NCBI GenBank assembly: GCA_030834095.1
Contig: JAURGA010000005.1
Coordinates: 1-64,000 of the forward strand
DNA: 64,000 nt
Direction of reading: 5' to 3'
From: Candidatus Nanopelagicales bacterium
Lineage (GTDB): Bacteria > Actinomycetota > Actinomycetes > Nanopelagicales > Nanopelagicaceae
Shown here: positions 9,689-21,537 of the stretch, in pieces
Layout of the letters: the number at the start of each line of letters is the position of its first letter
Position numbering within the stretch: position 1 is the first letter of the stretch
Notes under the pieces: generated by a model
The model's database searches: none
What the model saw: the letters and a program-made list of their open reading frames with translations, nothing else
Told to the model about the DNA's origin: nothing
Made by a program: the position numbers and the translations under genes

Positions 9689-10432
9689 ATGACAATTGCA
9701 CCAAGCCTATTAATCGAAGATTTGGCATTTGCTTATCCGGACGGTAATCAAGCGCTCTTTGGCGTAAACCTGCGGGTAGAGCGCGGCGAACGTGTTGCAA
9801 TCCTTGGACCAAATGGTGCCGGTAAAACAACTTTAGTAATGCATATGAATGGTATTCATCCGGCAGAACATGGAAGTGTCAGTGTTGCTGGTGAGGTAGT
9901 TGATACAAAAGATAAAGCCCTTTTGCGCCGGATTCGTGGCAAGGTTGGTGTGGTTTTTCAAGATCCCGATGATCAGTTATTCATGCCAACAGTCGGTGAA
10001 GATATTGCATTCGGTCCTTACAACATGGGCCTCCGAGGTTCAGAACTAGATGCAGTTGTTGACCAAGCCCTAGCACTGGTTCACATGTCTGAATTTAAAG
10101 ACCGCCCACCACACCACCTCTCTTTCGGTCAGAGGCGAAGAGTGGCAGTTGCAACCGTTCTTGCTATGAAGCCAGAGATTTTAGTCTTGGATGAACCATC
10201 TTCAAATCTCGATCCGGCAAGTCGCAGAGAGTTGGCAGATATTTTGCGTTCGCTGGAAATCACAATTCTGATGGTCACGCATGATATTCCTTATGCGTAC
10301 GAACTCTGTGAGCGTTCAATTATTTTATCTGGTGGCATAGTTGTTGCTGATGGTGATACCAAGACGATTCTTAGCGATTCAAAATTACTAAGCGAGAACC
10401 GTCTCGAACTTCCCGTTGGATTCTCGCTTTAG
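9689..10432 (+). CDS. cbiO: ECF/cobalt ABC transporter ATP-binding protein CbiO
   Basis: GPNGAGKTT, LSFGQRRRVAVATVLAMKPEILVLDEPSSNLDP. Confidence 0.93.
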   Translation: MTIAPSLLIEDLAFAYPDGNQALFGVNLRVERGERVAILGPNGAGKTTLVMHMNGIHPAEHGSVSVAGEVVDTKDKALLRRIRGKVGVVFQDPDDQLFMPTVGEDIAFGPYNMGLRGSELDAVVDQALALVHMSEFKDRPPHHLSFGQRRRVAVATVLAMKPEILVLDEPSSNLDPASRRELADILRSLEITILMVTHDIPYAYELCERSIILSGGIVVADGDTKTILSDSKLLSENRLELPVGFSL

Positions 10433-10452
10433 ATTCAGCTCTCGTTTATTGT

Positions 10453-10486
10453 AAAAAAGCCCCCCAATTTCTTGGGGGGCTTTTTT
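10453..10486. terminator. Bidirectional Rho-independent terminator between cbiO and glnA
   Basis: aaaaaagccccccaa-tttc-ttggggggctttttt, near-perfect symmetric hairpin between convergent genes. Confidence 0.95.
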
Positions 10487-10497
10487 AACGCTACTTC

Positions 10498-11928
10498 TTA
10501 GAGGTCGAAGTAAAGCTCGAACTCTGCTGGATGTGGACGCAAGCGGACGTAATCCACTTCTTCCTTACGCTTCCAAGTAATCCAAGTATCGATTAGATCC
10601 TTTGTGAATACGCCTCCCTTTAGCAGGAACTCGTGATCAGCTTCTAGGTTATCTAGAACAGCATCAAGTGATCCTGGAACTTGTTGAATAGCGGCTGCTT
10701 CATCGCCCTCTAGTTCATACAGATCCTTATCAACTGGCTTTGGTGGTTCGATCTTGTTTTGAATTCCATCTAGTCCAGCCATAAGCATTGCTGCGAATGC
10801 TAGGTAAGGGTTTGATGATGGATCTGGGCAACGGAATTCGATGCGCTTTGCCTTTGGATTCGAACCAGTGATTGGAATACGAATACATGCAGAACGGTTA
10901 CGTGCTGAGTAAACAAGATTTACTGGCGCTTCGTATCCTGGAACTAAGCGACGATATGAGTTAACTGTTGGGTTGGTGAATGCAAGCAATGAAGGTGCGT
11001 GCTTTAGGAGGCCACCGATATACCAACGAGCCATATCTGAAAGATCACCATATCCATCACCGAAGAACAATGGCTTGCCATCTTTCCAGAGTGATTGGTG
11101 AACGTGCATTCCTGAACCATTGTCGCCGAATAGTGGCTTTGGCATGAAGGTCGCGGTCTTGCCAGCTTCCCATGCAGTGTTCTTAATAATGTATTTGAAC
11201 TTCATAACGTCATCGCCAGCATTCAAAATATCTGAGAAGCGATAGTTAATTTCCATCTGTCCTGCAGTTCCCACTTCGTGGTGTGAACGTTCAACAAGAA
11301 GTCCGGCTTCGCCAAGTTTCATAACCATCTGATCGCGAAGATCTGCGAATTGATCTGTTGGAGAAACTGGGAAATATCCACCCTTTACGCGAGTGCGGTA
11401 TCCGCGGTTTGGTGTGCCATCCGGATCGTATTCAACGCCGGTGTTCCATGCGCCTTCATATGAATCGATGTGGTGATAAGACTCGTTGATGCCAGTCTTG
11501 AAACGAATTGCATCGAATACATAGAACTCAGCTTCAGGTGCGAAGAATGCAGTGTCTGCAATTCCAGTTCCCTTTAGGTATTCAACTGCTTTTGCAACAA
11601 CACCTCGTGGATCACGTGAATATGGTGAGTTATCAACTGGGTTGTGTACTGAGAAAAGAATTACCAAAGTCTTAACATCACGGAATGGATCGATGAATGC
11701 TGATTCTGGAATAGGAAGCAACTTCATATCTGATTCGTGAATTGCTTGGAAACCACGGATTGAAGAACCATCAAACATCAGACCGTCAGTAAAAACTGCT
11801 TCGTCAAATGATTCAACTGGAACGTTGAAGTGGTGTTGGATACCTGGAAGGTCAATAAAACGAACATCGACTAGCTTTACATTCTCTTTCTTGATGTAAG
11901 CAAAAACTTCTGCAGAATTCTTAAACAT
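10498..11928 (-). CDS. glnA: Glutamine synthetase type I
   Basis: [36 protein letters not shown] motifs; DKDLYEL near adenylylation site. Confidence 0.97.
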   Translation of the reverse strand: MFKNSAEVFAYIKKENVKLVDVRFIDLPGIQHHFNVPVESFDEAVFTDGLMFDGSSIRGFQAIHESDMKLLPIPESAFIDPFRDVKTLVILFSVHNPVDNSPYSRDPRGVVAKAVEYLKGTGIADTAFFAPEAEFYVFDAIRFKTGINESYHHIDSYEGAWNTGVEYDPDGTPNRGYRTRVKGGYFPVSPTDQFADLRDQMVMKLGEAGLLVERSHHEVGTAGQMEINYRFSDILNAGDDVMKFKYIIKNTAWEAGKTATFMPKPLFGDNGSGMHVHQSLWKDGKPLFFGDGYGDLSDMARWYIGGLLKHAPSLLAFTNPTVNSYRRLVPGYEAPVNLVYSARNRSACIRIPITGSNPKAKRIEFRCPDPSSNPYLAFAAMLMAGLDGIQNKIEPPKPVDKDLYELEGDEAAAIQQVPGSLDAVLDNLEADHEFLLKGGVFTKDLIDTWITWKRKEEVDYVRLRPHPAEFELYFDL

Positions 11929-12030
11929 TTCTCTCCCGATTTAGGATTAGTCGCACTTGGCCAGGTGCTTCGCTGCGCCTGCCAATCTGGTTGGTGATGG
12001 GGAAAATATAGGTGGTCAACGTAAAAAACG

Positions 12031-12058
12031 GTTAACCGAATTGTTACATTTATGTTTC
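12031..12058 (-). promoter_or_regulatory. Candidate GlnR-like box upstream of glnA
   Basis: On the minus strand GAAAC-n6-GTAAC then a degenerate third element, about 100-130 bp upstream of the glnA start. Confidence 0.25.
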
Positions 12059-12103
12059 ACCTTTCAGCTGGGGTTGCGACTGGCGAACAGATAGCCTTGG
12101 CGG

Positions 12104-12457
12104 ATGGTTAAAGCAGGTACGGGCCGCCGATTTCTGGCTCTGATTATCGATTGGCTGATGTGTCTGCTCATCTCGAGCCTGGTGGGATTCGGATCTAGAT
12201 CGATCAGCACGCTAGTTATCTTCTTCATCCAGGTCAGTATTTTGACGACTTTGCAGCAGGCTTCAGCAGGTCAACGGATACTGCGAATGCGAGTGGTGGA
12301 TTTTACGAATTATGGAGTTGTGCCGGCCCGGAAAGTTTTGATTAGAACGTTTCTAATCTGCCTAGTGCTCCCAGCAGTTTTCACTCGAGAGGGCAGGGGA
12401 TTGCATGACTGGGTTGCAAATTCTGTGGTCGTGAGAAACGCTAAAACTAAATCTTAA
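12104..12457 (+). CDS. RDD family membrane protein
   Basis: GRRFLALIIDWLMCLLISSLV, LHDWVANSVVV. Confidence 0.85.
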   Translation: MVKAGTGRRFLALIIDWLMCLLISSLVGFGSRSISTLVIFFIQVSILTTLQQASAGQRILRMRVVDFTNYGVVPARKVLIRTFLICLVLPAVFTREGRGLHDWVANSVVVRNAKTKS

Positions 12458-12468
12458 TTAGCGCTTAT

Positions 12469-13167
12469 TTAGCGTTTAGGAATTTTCGCATTTCGATTGA
12501 TCGGCATTGGCCCCTTAGGAATTGGGATATTTAATCCACCAACAGCCTTTATTCGACTGCGAAGTTCACGTAACTGAACTTTATTAAGTTTCTTAGGCAG
12601 TTTCTTTAAGTGCTTCTGTAGTTTACGAAGTGGAACTTGACCAGCACCTTCACCAACAATTACTTCGGTTAGTGCAACACCTGGGATAAATCGCTCCATC
12701 TTACGACGCTCATCCAGCAGAAGTTGTTTAACAGCTGGGCTACCTTCTCCCACGAGAACAATGCCTGCGCGACCGACACTTCGGTGCACCATATCTTGGT
12801 TACGAGCGACACTGACTGCTGTAGTTGTTGTAAATCCTTTGCGAATCGCCATCAAGACCGAGGCGCCTGCACCAAGTTGATCCTTGATAGATAAAAATGC
12901 TGCGGTATTGGCTTGCCGAGTAAAGACGAAGAATGCAGCTAGAAATGCGATTGGAAAGGCAATAATTGAGAAATAAATTGGATGATCAAAATTTAATCCA
13001 AGAATAAGTCCGATGCTCATGACTACGACGAAGGAAAGAATCATCCACAAAAATGCAATTGGCTGGTGCTTGCGAACTAGCGCGAAGGCATCTTTTAGGA
13101 CCTTCATCTGTCCTTGCTTTTCGCCTTTAACTTTTTCAGCCTTAGCTTTTCTCTTAAATAGAGCCAT
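12469..13167 (-). CDS. DUF4191-like membrane protein
   Basis: Two TM segments, basic ends, context next to lipA as in other actinobacteria. Confidence 0.7.
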   Translation of the reverse strand: MALFKRKAKAEKVKGEKQGQMKVLKDAFALVRKHQPIAFLWMILSFVVVMSIGLILGLNFDHPIYFSIIAFPIAFLAAFFVFTRQANTAAFLSIKDQLGAGASVLMAIRKGFTTTTAVSVARNQDMVHRSVGRAGIVLVGEGSPAVKQLLLDERRKMERFIPGVALTEVIVGEGAGQVPLRKLQKHLKKLPKKLNKVQLRELRSRIKAVGGLNIPIPKGPMPINRNAKIPKR

Positions 13168-13934
13168 TACGCCTTCTCCTCATTCTTTGCTTTCTCTCTT
13201 TCTTGTTTAAGCAAATGCTCAGCCCATTCTATTTCAACTTGCTCAGGGGTTGGCGCGGTTCCACCCAAACGAGCAGGCGCCCATCGCTGTCCAACATGTG
13301 AATCTGGATACGAATCTTGCACTTGAGTTAAAAGGTCCTTCATCTGCTGGCGTAAATTCGCTTCAGCTTCATCTACATCCTGCCCTTTTTTAACTATAAA
13401 AGGTTGGCCAAATGCGACAGTGATGGGGAACTTATTCCGCTTCCAATTTGGCTTTACTTTCTTTGTGAAAATTCGCTGGCTGCCCCAGACAATTGTTGGA
13501 ATTATCGGAGTATCTGATCCCATAGCCAATCGAACCGCACCGGTTTTCATCTCTTTAATTTCAAAACTCCGGCTAATTGTTGCCTCCGGAAAGATCCCAA
13601 CTATTTCACCTGCTCGCAAATACCGCAGGGCCGCGACAAAAGAACTAGAGCCGCTAGATCGATCAACGGAAATGTGGTGCATGCCGCGCATGAGAGGGCC
13701 AGCAATTTTGTGATCAAAGATCTCTTTCTTTGCCATGAAGCGGACATATCGCTTGCGTGGCAGAACTCCAGTTCCAGTAAGAGCGAAGTCCAAATATCCG
13801 ATGTGGTTGATGGCGAGAACTGCGCCACCTGTTGCGGGAATGTTCTCAATGCCTTTGAAAACAAATCTCAATCCCAAGTATTTCCAGAGCGTTTTTATTG
13901 CTACAACAACTGGGGGGTAGACGAAATCACGCAT
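13167..13934 (-). CDS. 1-acyl-sn-glycerol-3-phosphate acyltransferase (PlsC-like)
   Basis: NHIGYLD, FPEATIS acyltransferase motifs. Confidence 0.88.
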   Translation of the reverse strand: MRDFVYPPVVVAIKTLWKYLGLRFVFKGIENIPATGGAVLAINHIGYLDFALTGTGVLPRKRYVRFMAKKEIFDHKIAGPLMRGMHHISVDRSSGSSSFVAALRYLRAGEIVGIFPEATISRSFEIKEMKTGAVRLAMGSDTPIIPTIVWGSQRIFTKKVKPNWKRNKFPITVAFGQPFIVKKGQDVDEAEANLRQQMKDLLTQVQDSYPDSHVGQRWAPARLGGTAPTPEQVEIEWAEHLLKQEREKAKNEEKA

Positions 13935-14863
13935 TAGATATTTGCTCGTTTTTCTTGCGCTTGCTTATACAACCTGCCTGCGCGATAACTTGATCGAACA
14001 AGTGGGCCGCTCATTACACCAGCAAATCCAATGTCATTTGCCTCAGCGCTAAGTTCAACAAACTCATTTGGTTTGACCCAGCGCTCGACTGGATGGTGCT
14101 TAGGTGTTGGTCGCAAATATTGGGTGATCGTAATTAAGTCACAACCGGCAGCATGAAGGTCTACCAGGGCTTGGGTTACTTCTTCGCGGGTTTCTCCCAT
14201 ACCAAGAATTAGATTCGATTTGGTAATTAAACCAAAAGCTCGCGCTTGCGAAATCACATCGAGCGAACGCTCGTATCTAAATGCCGGGCGAATTCTCTTA
14301 AAAATTCGGGGGACGGTCTCAAGGTTGTGTGCAAAAACTTCGGGACGAGTTTCAAAGACTTCATTCAATAAATCTGATTTACCACTGAAATCTGGAGCCA
14401 ACATCTCGACACCAGTTCCTGGATTTAGTTCATGAACTTTGCGAATTGTTTCGGCATACAACCAGGCGCCCTCATCCTCTAAATCGTCGCGAGTAACACC
14501 AGTGATAGTTGCATATTTAAGTTGCATGGTCTGAACAGATTCAGCAACCCGGCGAGGCTCATCTCGATCTAGGGGATCAGGTTTTCCGGTATCGATATTG
14601 CAGAAGTCGCAACGGCGTGTGCACTTCTCGCCACCGATTAAGAAAGTTGCCTCGCGATCTTCCCAACATTCAAAAATATTAGGACAGGCTGCTTCTTGGC
14701 AGACTGTGTGTAGGCCTTCCTTTGCAACCAACGAACGAAGCGCGGTGTATTCCGGCCCCATGATTGCGCGGGTCTTAATCCATTCAGGTTTGCGTTCAAT
14801 TGGAACCGCGGCATTACGAGCTTCAATTCGAAGTAATGGCCGACCTTCGGGTGCAAGCGTCAT
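13934..14863 (-). CDS. lipA: Lipoyl synthase
   Basis: [15 protein letters not shown] radical SAM cluster plus [15 protein letters not shown]-terminal cluster. Confidence 0.97.
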   Translation of the reverse strand: MTLAPEGRPLLRIEARNAAVPIERKPEWIKTRAIMGPEYTALRSLVAKEGLHTVCQEAACPNIFECWEDREATFLIGGEKCTRRCDFCNIDTGKPDPLDRDEPRRVAESVQTMQLKYATITGVTRDDLEDEGAWLYAETIRKVHELNPGTGVEMLAPDFSGKSDLLNEVFETRPEVFAHNLETVPRIFKRIRPAFRYERSLDVISQARAFGLITKSNLILGMGETREEVTQALVDLHAAGCDLITITQYLRPTPKHHPVERWVKPNEFVELSAEANDIGFAGVMSGPLVRSSYRAGRLYKQAQEKRANI

Positions 14864-15525
14864 TCTGAAATCCGTTCTAGTGCACTCAATAAATGACGTT
14901 CAAGGACAGGTAGAACTTCCTCAATCGAAATATCTTTGCCAAGCTCTTTTGCGAGTGAAGTAACGCCAGTATCGGTGAATCCGCATGGCGAAATGTGATC
15001 ATAGGCAGTGAGATCAGGATTTATATTCAAGCCAAACCCATGCATGGTTACGCCCTTTGCCACTCGAATTCCAATTGCAGCTATCTTTCGATCAGATTTT
15101 GAATCTCGAATCCAGACCCCGCTCCGTTCACAATATCTCTCAGTTTTCAAATCAAATTCTGCGCAGACATCGATGAGTGCGTTCTCAATTTCGCGAACGA
15201 AACCGACTACATCATTTCGATTTCGCAATTTAACAATTGGATAACCAACAATTTGGCCTTCGCCATGCCAGGTGATTTTTCCGCCGCGGTCAACATCAAT
15301 AACAGGTGTTCCGTCAATTGGGCGCTCATCGATTTGGGTACGTCGGCCTGCGGTGTAAACCGAAGGATGCTCAACCAAAATCAATGTATTTGGAATTCGG
15401 CCTTCAATAACTCCGGCTTGAATTTCACGTTGGTATTCCCAGGCTTTTTTATAGTCGACAAGTCCTAAGTGTTCTACCGATATCTGGCCAGAATTCACTT
15501 CAAGGCTTGAAGTCTTCGCATACAT
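14860..15525 (-). CDS. lipB: Octanoyltransferase LipB (ORF-track extension to 15714 judged non-coding)
   Basis: [32 protein letters not shown] at 15525 avoids overlap with the divergent MMPL gene. Confidence 0.93.
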   Translation of the reverse strand: MYAKTSSLEVNSGQISVEHLGLVDYKKAWEYQREIQAGVIEGRIPNTLILVEHPSVYTAGRRTQIDERPIDGTPVIDVDRGGKITWHGEGQIVGYPIVKLRNRNDVVGFVREIENALIDVCAEFDLKTERYCERSGVWIRDSKSDRKIAAIGIRVAKGVTMHGFGLNINPDLTAYDHISPCGFTDTGVTSLAKELGKDISIEEVLPVLERHLLSALERISE

Positions 15526-15592
15526 AGGTCTGAGCCTAAGGTAACCTACGGTTCTTAACCAATTATTAGGGCTTGAAATCGGAAGGCTAGGC

Positions 15593-17809
15593 ATGTTCTC
15601 AGACGCTAAATCAAAAACCTCAAAAATTAAGGGTCGTAAACCACTCTGGCTGGCCATCGTTGTAGTCATTGCATGGATGTCAATCTCAAGTTTCACCGGG
15701 CCGCTATTTGGCAAACTTTCGACTGTTCAAGAGAACAACAATTCATCTTTCCTGCCTGAAGATTCGGTAGCCACAAGAGCAGCAAATGCAATCACAAAAT
15801 TTTCAGATAGCGCGAATGATCAGATTCCAGCCTTAGTTCTCTTTACTGGTGAAGTTACTCCAGAAAAAATTGTATCGACTCAGGCGTTTGCACAGACTCT
15901 TGGTTCTAAGCCAATAGTTCACAGTGATGGCGAACTTTTGAAGGATACTGAAGGTAATGACGTTTCAATCCCAATCTCAGATTACTTTATCGACGGCGCC
16001 CCAATATCTGCCTTTCCTTCAGAAGATGGCGAAGCGATTCTTGCCAACTTTCCGATCAGCGTCCAGATTGCTACTGAATTTCTACCAGGCAGCGAAGAGC
16101 CAGCCCTTCCTGGAATAGTCGAAGCGATACGTTACTATGCAAACGAATTTGCTGATAGCAATAGTTTCGTGACACATACAACTGGATTTGCCGGAATTTT
16201 GGCCGATCTTTTTGGTGCATTCGGCAGCATTGACTCAACGCTTTTGACTACTACCGCAACTGTAGTTGCAATTATTTTGATTGTTGTTTACAGATCCCCA
16301 ATCCTTTGGATCCTGCCTTTGCTATCAGCGGGAATAGCGCTCACTCTTGCCGGTGGCGTTGTCTATCTATTAGCCAAGAATGATGTAATTACACTCGATG
16401 GACAATCGCAAGGAATTCTCTCAGTTCTGGTTCTGGGCGCCGCGACGGATTATGCGCTGCTCTTGATTGCCCGTTACCGAGAAGAACTTCATCTTCACGA
16501 ATCCAGATTCGATGCGATGAAAGTTGCTTGGCGTGGAGTAGTTGAACCAATCCTTGCCTCCGGAACAACTGTTGTTATAGGCCTAATGGTTCTGCTCCTT
16601 AGTCAATTAAATAACAATCGAGGGCTTGGACCAGTAGGCGCAATTGGAATTATTTGTTCAATGATTACGATTTTGACACTACTGCCAGCGCTATTGGTTA
16701 TTTTTGGCCGCTGGATATTTTGGCCAAAAATTGCACGCTTCGGCGAGGCTGACGAGAAATTAACCGGAGCTTGGGCCAAAGTTGGAATAGCTACTGAGCG
16801 CAAGCCTCGTAGATATTGGATCGGTACGACCGCGCTGCTCATAGTTTTAGCTGGTTTCTCAACAACGCTAAATGCAACAGGTCTTTCAACGATTGATTCA
16901 TTTACTAAGCGCACTGATTCGGTAGTTGGTCAAGAAGAATTACTTAAGCATTTCCCTGGCGGACAAGGCCAGCCAACACAAGTTGTTGTGAAAGAGTCAG
17001 TGGCACCAGGTGCGCTTGCAAAGTTGAAATCAAATCCAGGGGTTGACTCTGTTGAGGCCATGTTTATGGGTTTTGCGGTGCCCGGACAACCGCTTCCTCC
17101 AGCAAAAGTAGTCGATGGAAATATGCTGCTGAATGTAACTTTGAAATATGCACCTGATTCCGAAGAGGCCATTGCAATGATTCCAAGGCTTCGCGCGGAT
17201 ATGGAGAGCGTGGATCCAGCGATTCTGGTGGGCGGATCTACATCTGTTAGTTATGACATCAATCAAGCTTCAAAGCATGATCGAAATCTGATAATCCCAA
17301 TCGTTCTATTCCTGATTGCAATAATTCTCGGGCTGCTGCTACGTTCTATTTATGCCGCTGTTCTGTTGTTGGGCACAGTAGTCGTGTCATTCTTTGCAAC
17401 GCTGGGCGCATGCGCAATTGTCTTCAACCATATCTTTGGTTTTGCTGGATCAGACCCGGCATTCCCATTATTCGCATTCATCTTCTTGGTCGCGCTGGGA
17501 ATCGACTACAACATCTTCTTGATGACTCGCGTCCGTGAAGAATCAATTAAGTTGGGAACCCGAGCAGGAATGACGAAGGCCCTAACAGTCACTGGTGGTG
17601 TGATTACATCGGCAGGAATTGTTCTGGCAGCAACATTCGCAGTTCTTGGAGTTTTGCCACTTGTCTTCCTTGCCCAATTAGGTTTCGCAGTTGCCTTTGG
17701 AGTTCTGCTCGATACCATGATTGTTCGCTCGATTTTGGTTCCAGCACTGGTGCACGAAATTGGGCCAAAAGTTTGGTGGCCTTCCAAGTTACAGCATCAA
17801 GGTAAGTGA
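15593..17809 (+). CDS. MMPL/RND superfamily transporter
   Basis: 738 aa, two 6-TM-like halves, [18 protein letters not shown] and [15 protein letters not shown] motifs. Confidence 0.9.
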   Translation: MFSDAKSKTSKIKGRKPLWLAIVVVIAWMSISSFTGPLFGKLSTVQENNNSSFLPEDSVATRAANAITKFSDSANDQIPALVLFTGEVTPEKIVSTQAFAQTLGSKPIVHSDGELLKDTEGNDVSIPISDYFIDGAPISAFPSEDGEAILANFPISVQIATEFLPGSEEPALPGIVEAIRYYANEFADSNSFVTHTTGFAGILADLFGAFGSIDSTLLTTTATVVAIILIVVYRSPILWILPLLSAGIALTLAGGVVYLLAKNDVITLDGQSQGILSVLVLGAATDYALLLIARYREELHLHESRFDAMKVAWRGVVEPILASGTTVVIGLMVLLLSQLNNNRGLGPVGAIGIICSMITILTLLPALLVIFGRWIFWPKIARFGEADEKLTGAWAKVGIATERKPRRYWIGTTALLIVLAGFSTTLNATGLSTIDSFTKRTDSVVGQEELLKHFPGGQGQPTQVVVKESVAPGALAKLKSNPGVDSVEAMFMGFAVPGQPLPPAKVVDGNMLLNVTLKYAPDSEEAIAMIPRLRADMESVDPAILVGGSTSVSYDINQASKHDRNLIIPIVLFLIAIILGLLLRSIYAAVLLLGTVVVSFFATLGACAIVFNHIFGFAGSDPAFPLFAFIFLVALGIDYNIFLMTRVREESIKLGTRAGMTKALTVTGGVITSAGIVLAATFAVLGVLPLVFLAQLGFAVAFGVLLDTMIVRSILVPALVHEIGPKVWWPSKLQHQGK

Positions 17810-18939
17810 GTAAATCAGTTGTAGTAGTTGGCGCAGGTTTAGCTGGACTGACCTGCGCGATCTACCTGCAACGCCGAGGCGCAAGCGTCACGGTTCTCGA
17901 AAGTAGTGATCGCGTAGGGGGAAGAGTAAAGACAGATTCGGTTAATGGCTTTCTATTCGATCATGGCTTTCAGGTCATAAATCCAAACTATTCCGAAATC
18001 AAAAGGCTTAATGCGCTCTCGGAATTGGAGTTCTGCGAAGTTTTTAACAATCTTCGGATTTTCGAGGAATCTGGTGAAGTCGAAATTGGCTTAAGTCACC
18101 TGGTGAAAACTCTGAGCATTGGAAGTTTTGGCGAGAAAATTGAATTTGGTAAATTTTTAGTTAGCAATTCTAGAGATAAAAAACTAGGAGATTCCAGACA
18201 AAAGTTTAAAGGGCTATATGAGACTGCGCTATCACCGTTTTTGCGTGGTGTATTTCTTACTAACCCTGATCTGATCCGCGCTGATATCGCCAGAGAGATT
18301 ATTCGCTCATTTATTTTTGGGCGGCCTGGAGTCCCGCAATTTGGTGTTGGAGAATTCAGCAAAAATCTTGCGGCTGAAGTCTCAGACATTAGATTCAATT
18401 CACAAGTCGATGAGATTAAGCAGGGGAGTGTTCAAGGTAATTTTGGGAGAATCGATTGTGACGAAATAGTGGTTGCCACAGATCTAACAACGGCGGCACA
18501 GATGCTTGATCTTGGCGAGATTCCAAAGACTTTGAGTTCAACGACTTGGTATCACGCAACCAACGAAGATTTAATAAACGATAATTATTTGGTGCTAGAT
18601 TCGAAGAGTCCACTTGTTAATTCTTTGGTTATTTCTAAGGTATCCAGAAGCTATGCGCCAGTTGGTGTGAATCTGATTTCTAGCACCACTATTGCGCCGA
18701 TATCCGAGAGCGAAGTCCGAAAAGAGTTATCGAGATTCTGGAAATGCGATACCCGAAATTGGGATTTAGCTGCCCGATATGAAATAAAACAATCCTTGCC
18801 ATTTAGAACCGATTTAGATCAATTGAATCGCGCTCCGAAAACTAATGGTGGAATATATGTCGCTGGCGACCACAGAAGCGTGCCTTCACAAAATGGCGCT
18901 ATGAAATCTGGGCGCCAAGCTGCACTAGCAATTATTTAG
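17806..18939 (+). CDS. FAD-dependent amine oxidase/phytoene desaturase-like oxidoreductase
   Basis: [40 protein letters not shown]-terminal [26 protein letters not shown]. Confidence 0.87.
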   Translation: MSKSVVVVGAGLAGLTCAIYLQRRGASVTVLESSDRVGGRVKTDSVNGFLFDHGFQVINPNYSEIKRLNALSELEFCEVFNNLRIFEESGEVEIGLSHLVKTLSIGSFGEKIEFGKFLVSNSRDKKLGDSRQKFKGLYETALSPFLRGVFLTNPDLIRADIAREIIRSFIFGRPGVPQFGVGEFSKNLAAEVSDIRFNSQVDEIKQGSVQGNFGRIDCDEIVVATDLTTAAQMLDLGEIPKTLSSTTWYHATNEDLINDNYLVLDSKSPLVNSLVISKVSRSYAPVGVNLISSTTIAPISESEVRKELSRFWKCDTRNWDLAARYEIKQSLPFRTDLDQLNRAPKTNGGIYVAGDHRSVPSQNGAMKSGRQAALAII

Positions 18940-19838
18940 TGAGGAACTACAAGAGTTTCTAGAGCGCTTGTTAAGTGTGGATAATCAAAGACAAAATTAT
19001 CGTCTAACAAAGCTTGTGGAAGAATTTTCTTTGAGCCCAAAATCTCAGATGAAAATCCACCGAGCGCAAGTTTCAGTGCAAAACTTGGTGCTGGAAAGAG
19101 AGCTGGTCTATGCATTGCTCGGGCAAGTGCGGCGGTAAATTCTTGATTTGTAGATGGATTAGGTGCAGTTAAATTCACTGGTCCAGAAATCTTTGATTCC
19201 ATCAAATGGCAAATAGCCCGAACTTGATCGTGCAAGGTAATCCAAGACCACCACTGCTTTCCATTTCCAAGTTTTCCGCCAAGACCGAAACGGAAGAGTG
19301 GAATCATTCTTCCAAGTGCGCCACCAGTCGGATCCAGAACTAAACCAGTTCTGATCTTTACTGTGCGAACATCACCGGCAAGATCGGCAGCAGCTTCCCA
19401 TTCTCGGCAGACCGCAGACAGAAAATCATCGCCGCCACGATCAGATTCAGTTACTGCGCGGTTTCCAGTTTCGCCATACCAACCAATCGCACTTCCTGAG
19501 ATGAAAACCGAAGGCTTCACCGTTGCAACTGCATTTGCTATTGCAGTTGTTCCAAGTAAGCGAGAGTTCAAGATTGTTGATTTATATTTCTTAGTCCAAC
19601 GCTTATCGCCGACTCCTGCTCCAGCCAAATGGATTACTGCATCAACACCTTCGAGCGCACTTAAATCAACGGTTCCGGCCTTTGGATCCCAACTTATTTC
19701 ATCGCGAGCAATTGCAGGGCGACGAACAAGTCTTTGGACCGTATGTCCTTCGCTGCGGAGATGACCAACTAACGCGGTTCCGATTAATCCGGATGCGCCA
19801 GTAACCGCTACGCGTTGTGGCGGAAGGCGAGTGGCCAT
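18936..19838 (-). CDS. TIGR01777-family epimerase (SDR)
   Basis: [40 protein letters not shown]. Confidence 0.9.
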   Translation of the reverse strand: MATRLPPQRVAVTGASGLIGTALVGHLRSEGHTVQRLVRRPAIARDEISWDPKAGTVDLSALEGVDAVIHLAGAGVGDKRWTKKYKSTILNSRLLGTTAIANAVATVKPSVFISGSAIGWYGETGNRAVTESDRGGDDFLSAVCREWEAAADLAGDVRTVKIRTGLVLDPTGGALGRMIPLFRFGLGGKLGNGKQWWSWITLHDQVRAICHLMESKISGPVNLTAPNPSTNQEFTAALARAMHRPALFPAPSFALKLALGGFSSEILGSKKILPQALLDDNFVFDYPHLTSALETLVVPH

Positions 19839-19840
19839 AC

Positions 19841-21523
19841 TTAGGAGAGACCCAAATCAGATTCGAAACGACCGCCTTCTAGGCGATCCTTTAGCGTAAC
19901 CAAGAATCTTGCAGCATCTGCACCATCAACAATACGGTGATCATATGAAAGACCGAGATAAACCATTGAGCGAACTGCAATAGTTTCTCCGCCATCAGTA
20001 CCCTTCATGACCATAGGGCGTTTAACAACAGCACCTAAGCCAAGAATTGCTACCTGAGGTTGATTAATAATTGGCGTATCAAAGAGTGCTCCGCGACTTC
20101 CAGTATTTGTAATCGTGAAAGTTCCGCCACCAAGTTCATCAGGTGAAATCTTGTTATCGCGAGTTCTCGCCGCTACATCTGTAATCTTTCGAGCAACGCC
20201 ACCCATATTTAAATCACCGGCATCGCGGATCACTGGAACAAGTAGACCGCGTTCGGTATCAACTGCAATTCCAAGGTGTTCAGCGTTGTGATAAGTAATT
20301 TGGTCGCCATTTACTGAAGCATTTAATACTGGATGCTGCTTAAGTGCTTCACAAACTGCAACTGCAAAGAATGGTAAGAATGAGAGCTTTGTGCCTTCAC
20401 GAGCTTCGAAAGACGCCTTTGCGCGATCGCGCAGACGAGCAATCGCAGTTACATCTACTTCGACAACGGTGGTTAATTGCGCACTTACATGAAGTGATTC
20501 GAGCATGCGTTCTGCAATAACTTTGCGAAGTCGGGACATCGTCACTGTTGTTCCACGCAATGGTGAAACCGCAACTGGGGCAGCGCTGGATTGTGAAACT
20601 GGCGCAGCAGCAACAGGTGCACCTTGGGATGTAGCGGCTGCTCTAGGAGCTGCAGCAAGAACATCTTCCTTGCGGATTCGGCCACCAATACCGGTGCCCT
20701 TAACTTTCGATAAATCAACGTTATTTTCTGAAGCAAACTTACGCACGATAGGTGTCACGTATGCATCATCGTTTAAAACTTGAGATACAACTGGCGCTGC
20801 AACGACTGGTGCTACGGGTGCTGCCGCAATTGGTGCAGGTGGTGGAGTAACAGGGGCGGCTGCAACAACTGGAGCAACTGGCGCAGGAGGAGGTGTCGCA
20901 ACTGCAGCACCAGATCCACCAATTACTGCAAGTCGCGCACCGACTGGAACTGTTGAATCAACAGCAACATCAATTGAAACAAGTGTTCCGGATGCTGGAG
21001 AAGGAATTTCGGTATCAACTTTGTCGGTAGAGACTTCTAATAGTGCTTCATCAACAGTTACTTGATCGCCAACGTTTTTAAGCCAACGTGTGACAGTTCC
21101 CTCAGTTACTGATTCGCCAAGTGCTGGCATCGTCACAATAGTTCCGGTTGATGATGGAACTGCGACTGGAGCGGCTGGAGCAGGAGTCATGGTAGCGGCA
21201 GCAACTGGCGCGGCCGGTGCTGGCGGCGGAGTAACCGCAGCGGCAGCAACTGGAGCAGCTGGTGCTGGGGTAGTGGCACCCGAAGCGCCATCGGCAATAA
21301 CTGCAAGTTCGGCGCCGACTGCAACAGTTGAATCGACAGCAACAACAATTTTCTGCAAAATTCCGGCAACTGGAGAAGGAATTTCAGTATCAACTTTGTC
21401 GGTAGAAACTTCTAGGAGTGGCTCATCAACAGCCACCATGTCGCCTTCGTTTTTCAACCAACGCGTAACAGTTCCTTCAGTTACCGATTCGCCAAGTGCT
21501 GGCATCGTTACAGAAAAGGTCAT
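19841..21523 (-). CDS. 2-oxo acid dehydrogenase dihydrolipoyl acyltransferase (E2), two lipoyl domains
   Basis: Two [11 protein letters not shown] lipoyl motifs, Ala/Pro linkers, peripheral subunit-binding domain, [14 protein letters not shown] catalytic motif; SucB is likely. Confidence 0.93.
   Translation of the reverse strand: MTFSVTMPALGESVTEGTVTRWLKNEGDMVAVDEPLLEVSTDKVDTEIPSPVAGILQKIVVAVDSTVAVGAELAVIADGASGATTPAPAAPVAAAAVTPPPAPAAPVAAATMTPAPAAPVAVPSSTGTIVTMPALGESVTEGTVTRWLKNVGDQVTVDEALLEVSTDKVDTEIPSPASGTLVSIDVAVDSTVPVGARLAVIGGSGAAVATPPPAPVAPVVAAAPVTPPPAPIAAAPVAPVVAAPVVSQVLNDDAYVTPIVRKFASENNVDLSKVKGTGIGGRIRKEDVLAAAPRAAATSQGAPVAAAPVSQSSAAPVAVSPLRGTTVTMSRLRKVIAERMLESLHVSAQLTTVVEVDVTAIARLRDRAKASFEAREGTKLSFLPFFAVAVCEALKQHPVLNASVNGDQITYHNAEHLGIAVDTERGLLVPVIRDAGDLNMGGVARKITDVAARTRDNKISPDELGGGTFTITNTGSRGALFDTPIINQPQVAILGLGAVVKRPMVMKGTDGGETIAVRSMVYLGLSYDHRIVDGADAARFLVTLKDRLEGGRFESDLGLS
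20997..21133. repeat. Lipoyl-domain coding repeat, copy A
   Basis: High nucleotide similarity to 21372-21508. Confidence 0.8.
21372..21508. repeat. Lipoyl-domain coding repeat, copy B
   Basis: High nucleotide similarity to 20997-21133. Confidence 0.8.
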
Positions 21524-21537
21524 TTTATTTTCTCCCG

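Noticed and set aside
15526-15714. N-terminal extension of the lipB ORF
   Set aside because: Overlaps the divergent MMPL gene and lacks LipB-like sequence; ATG at 15525 is a better start.
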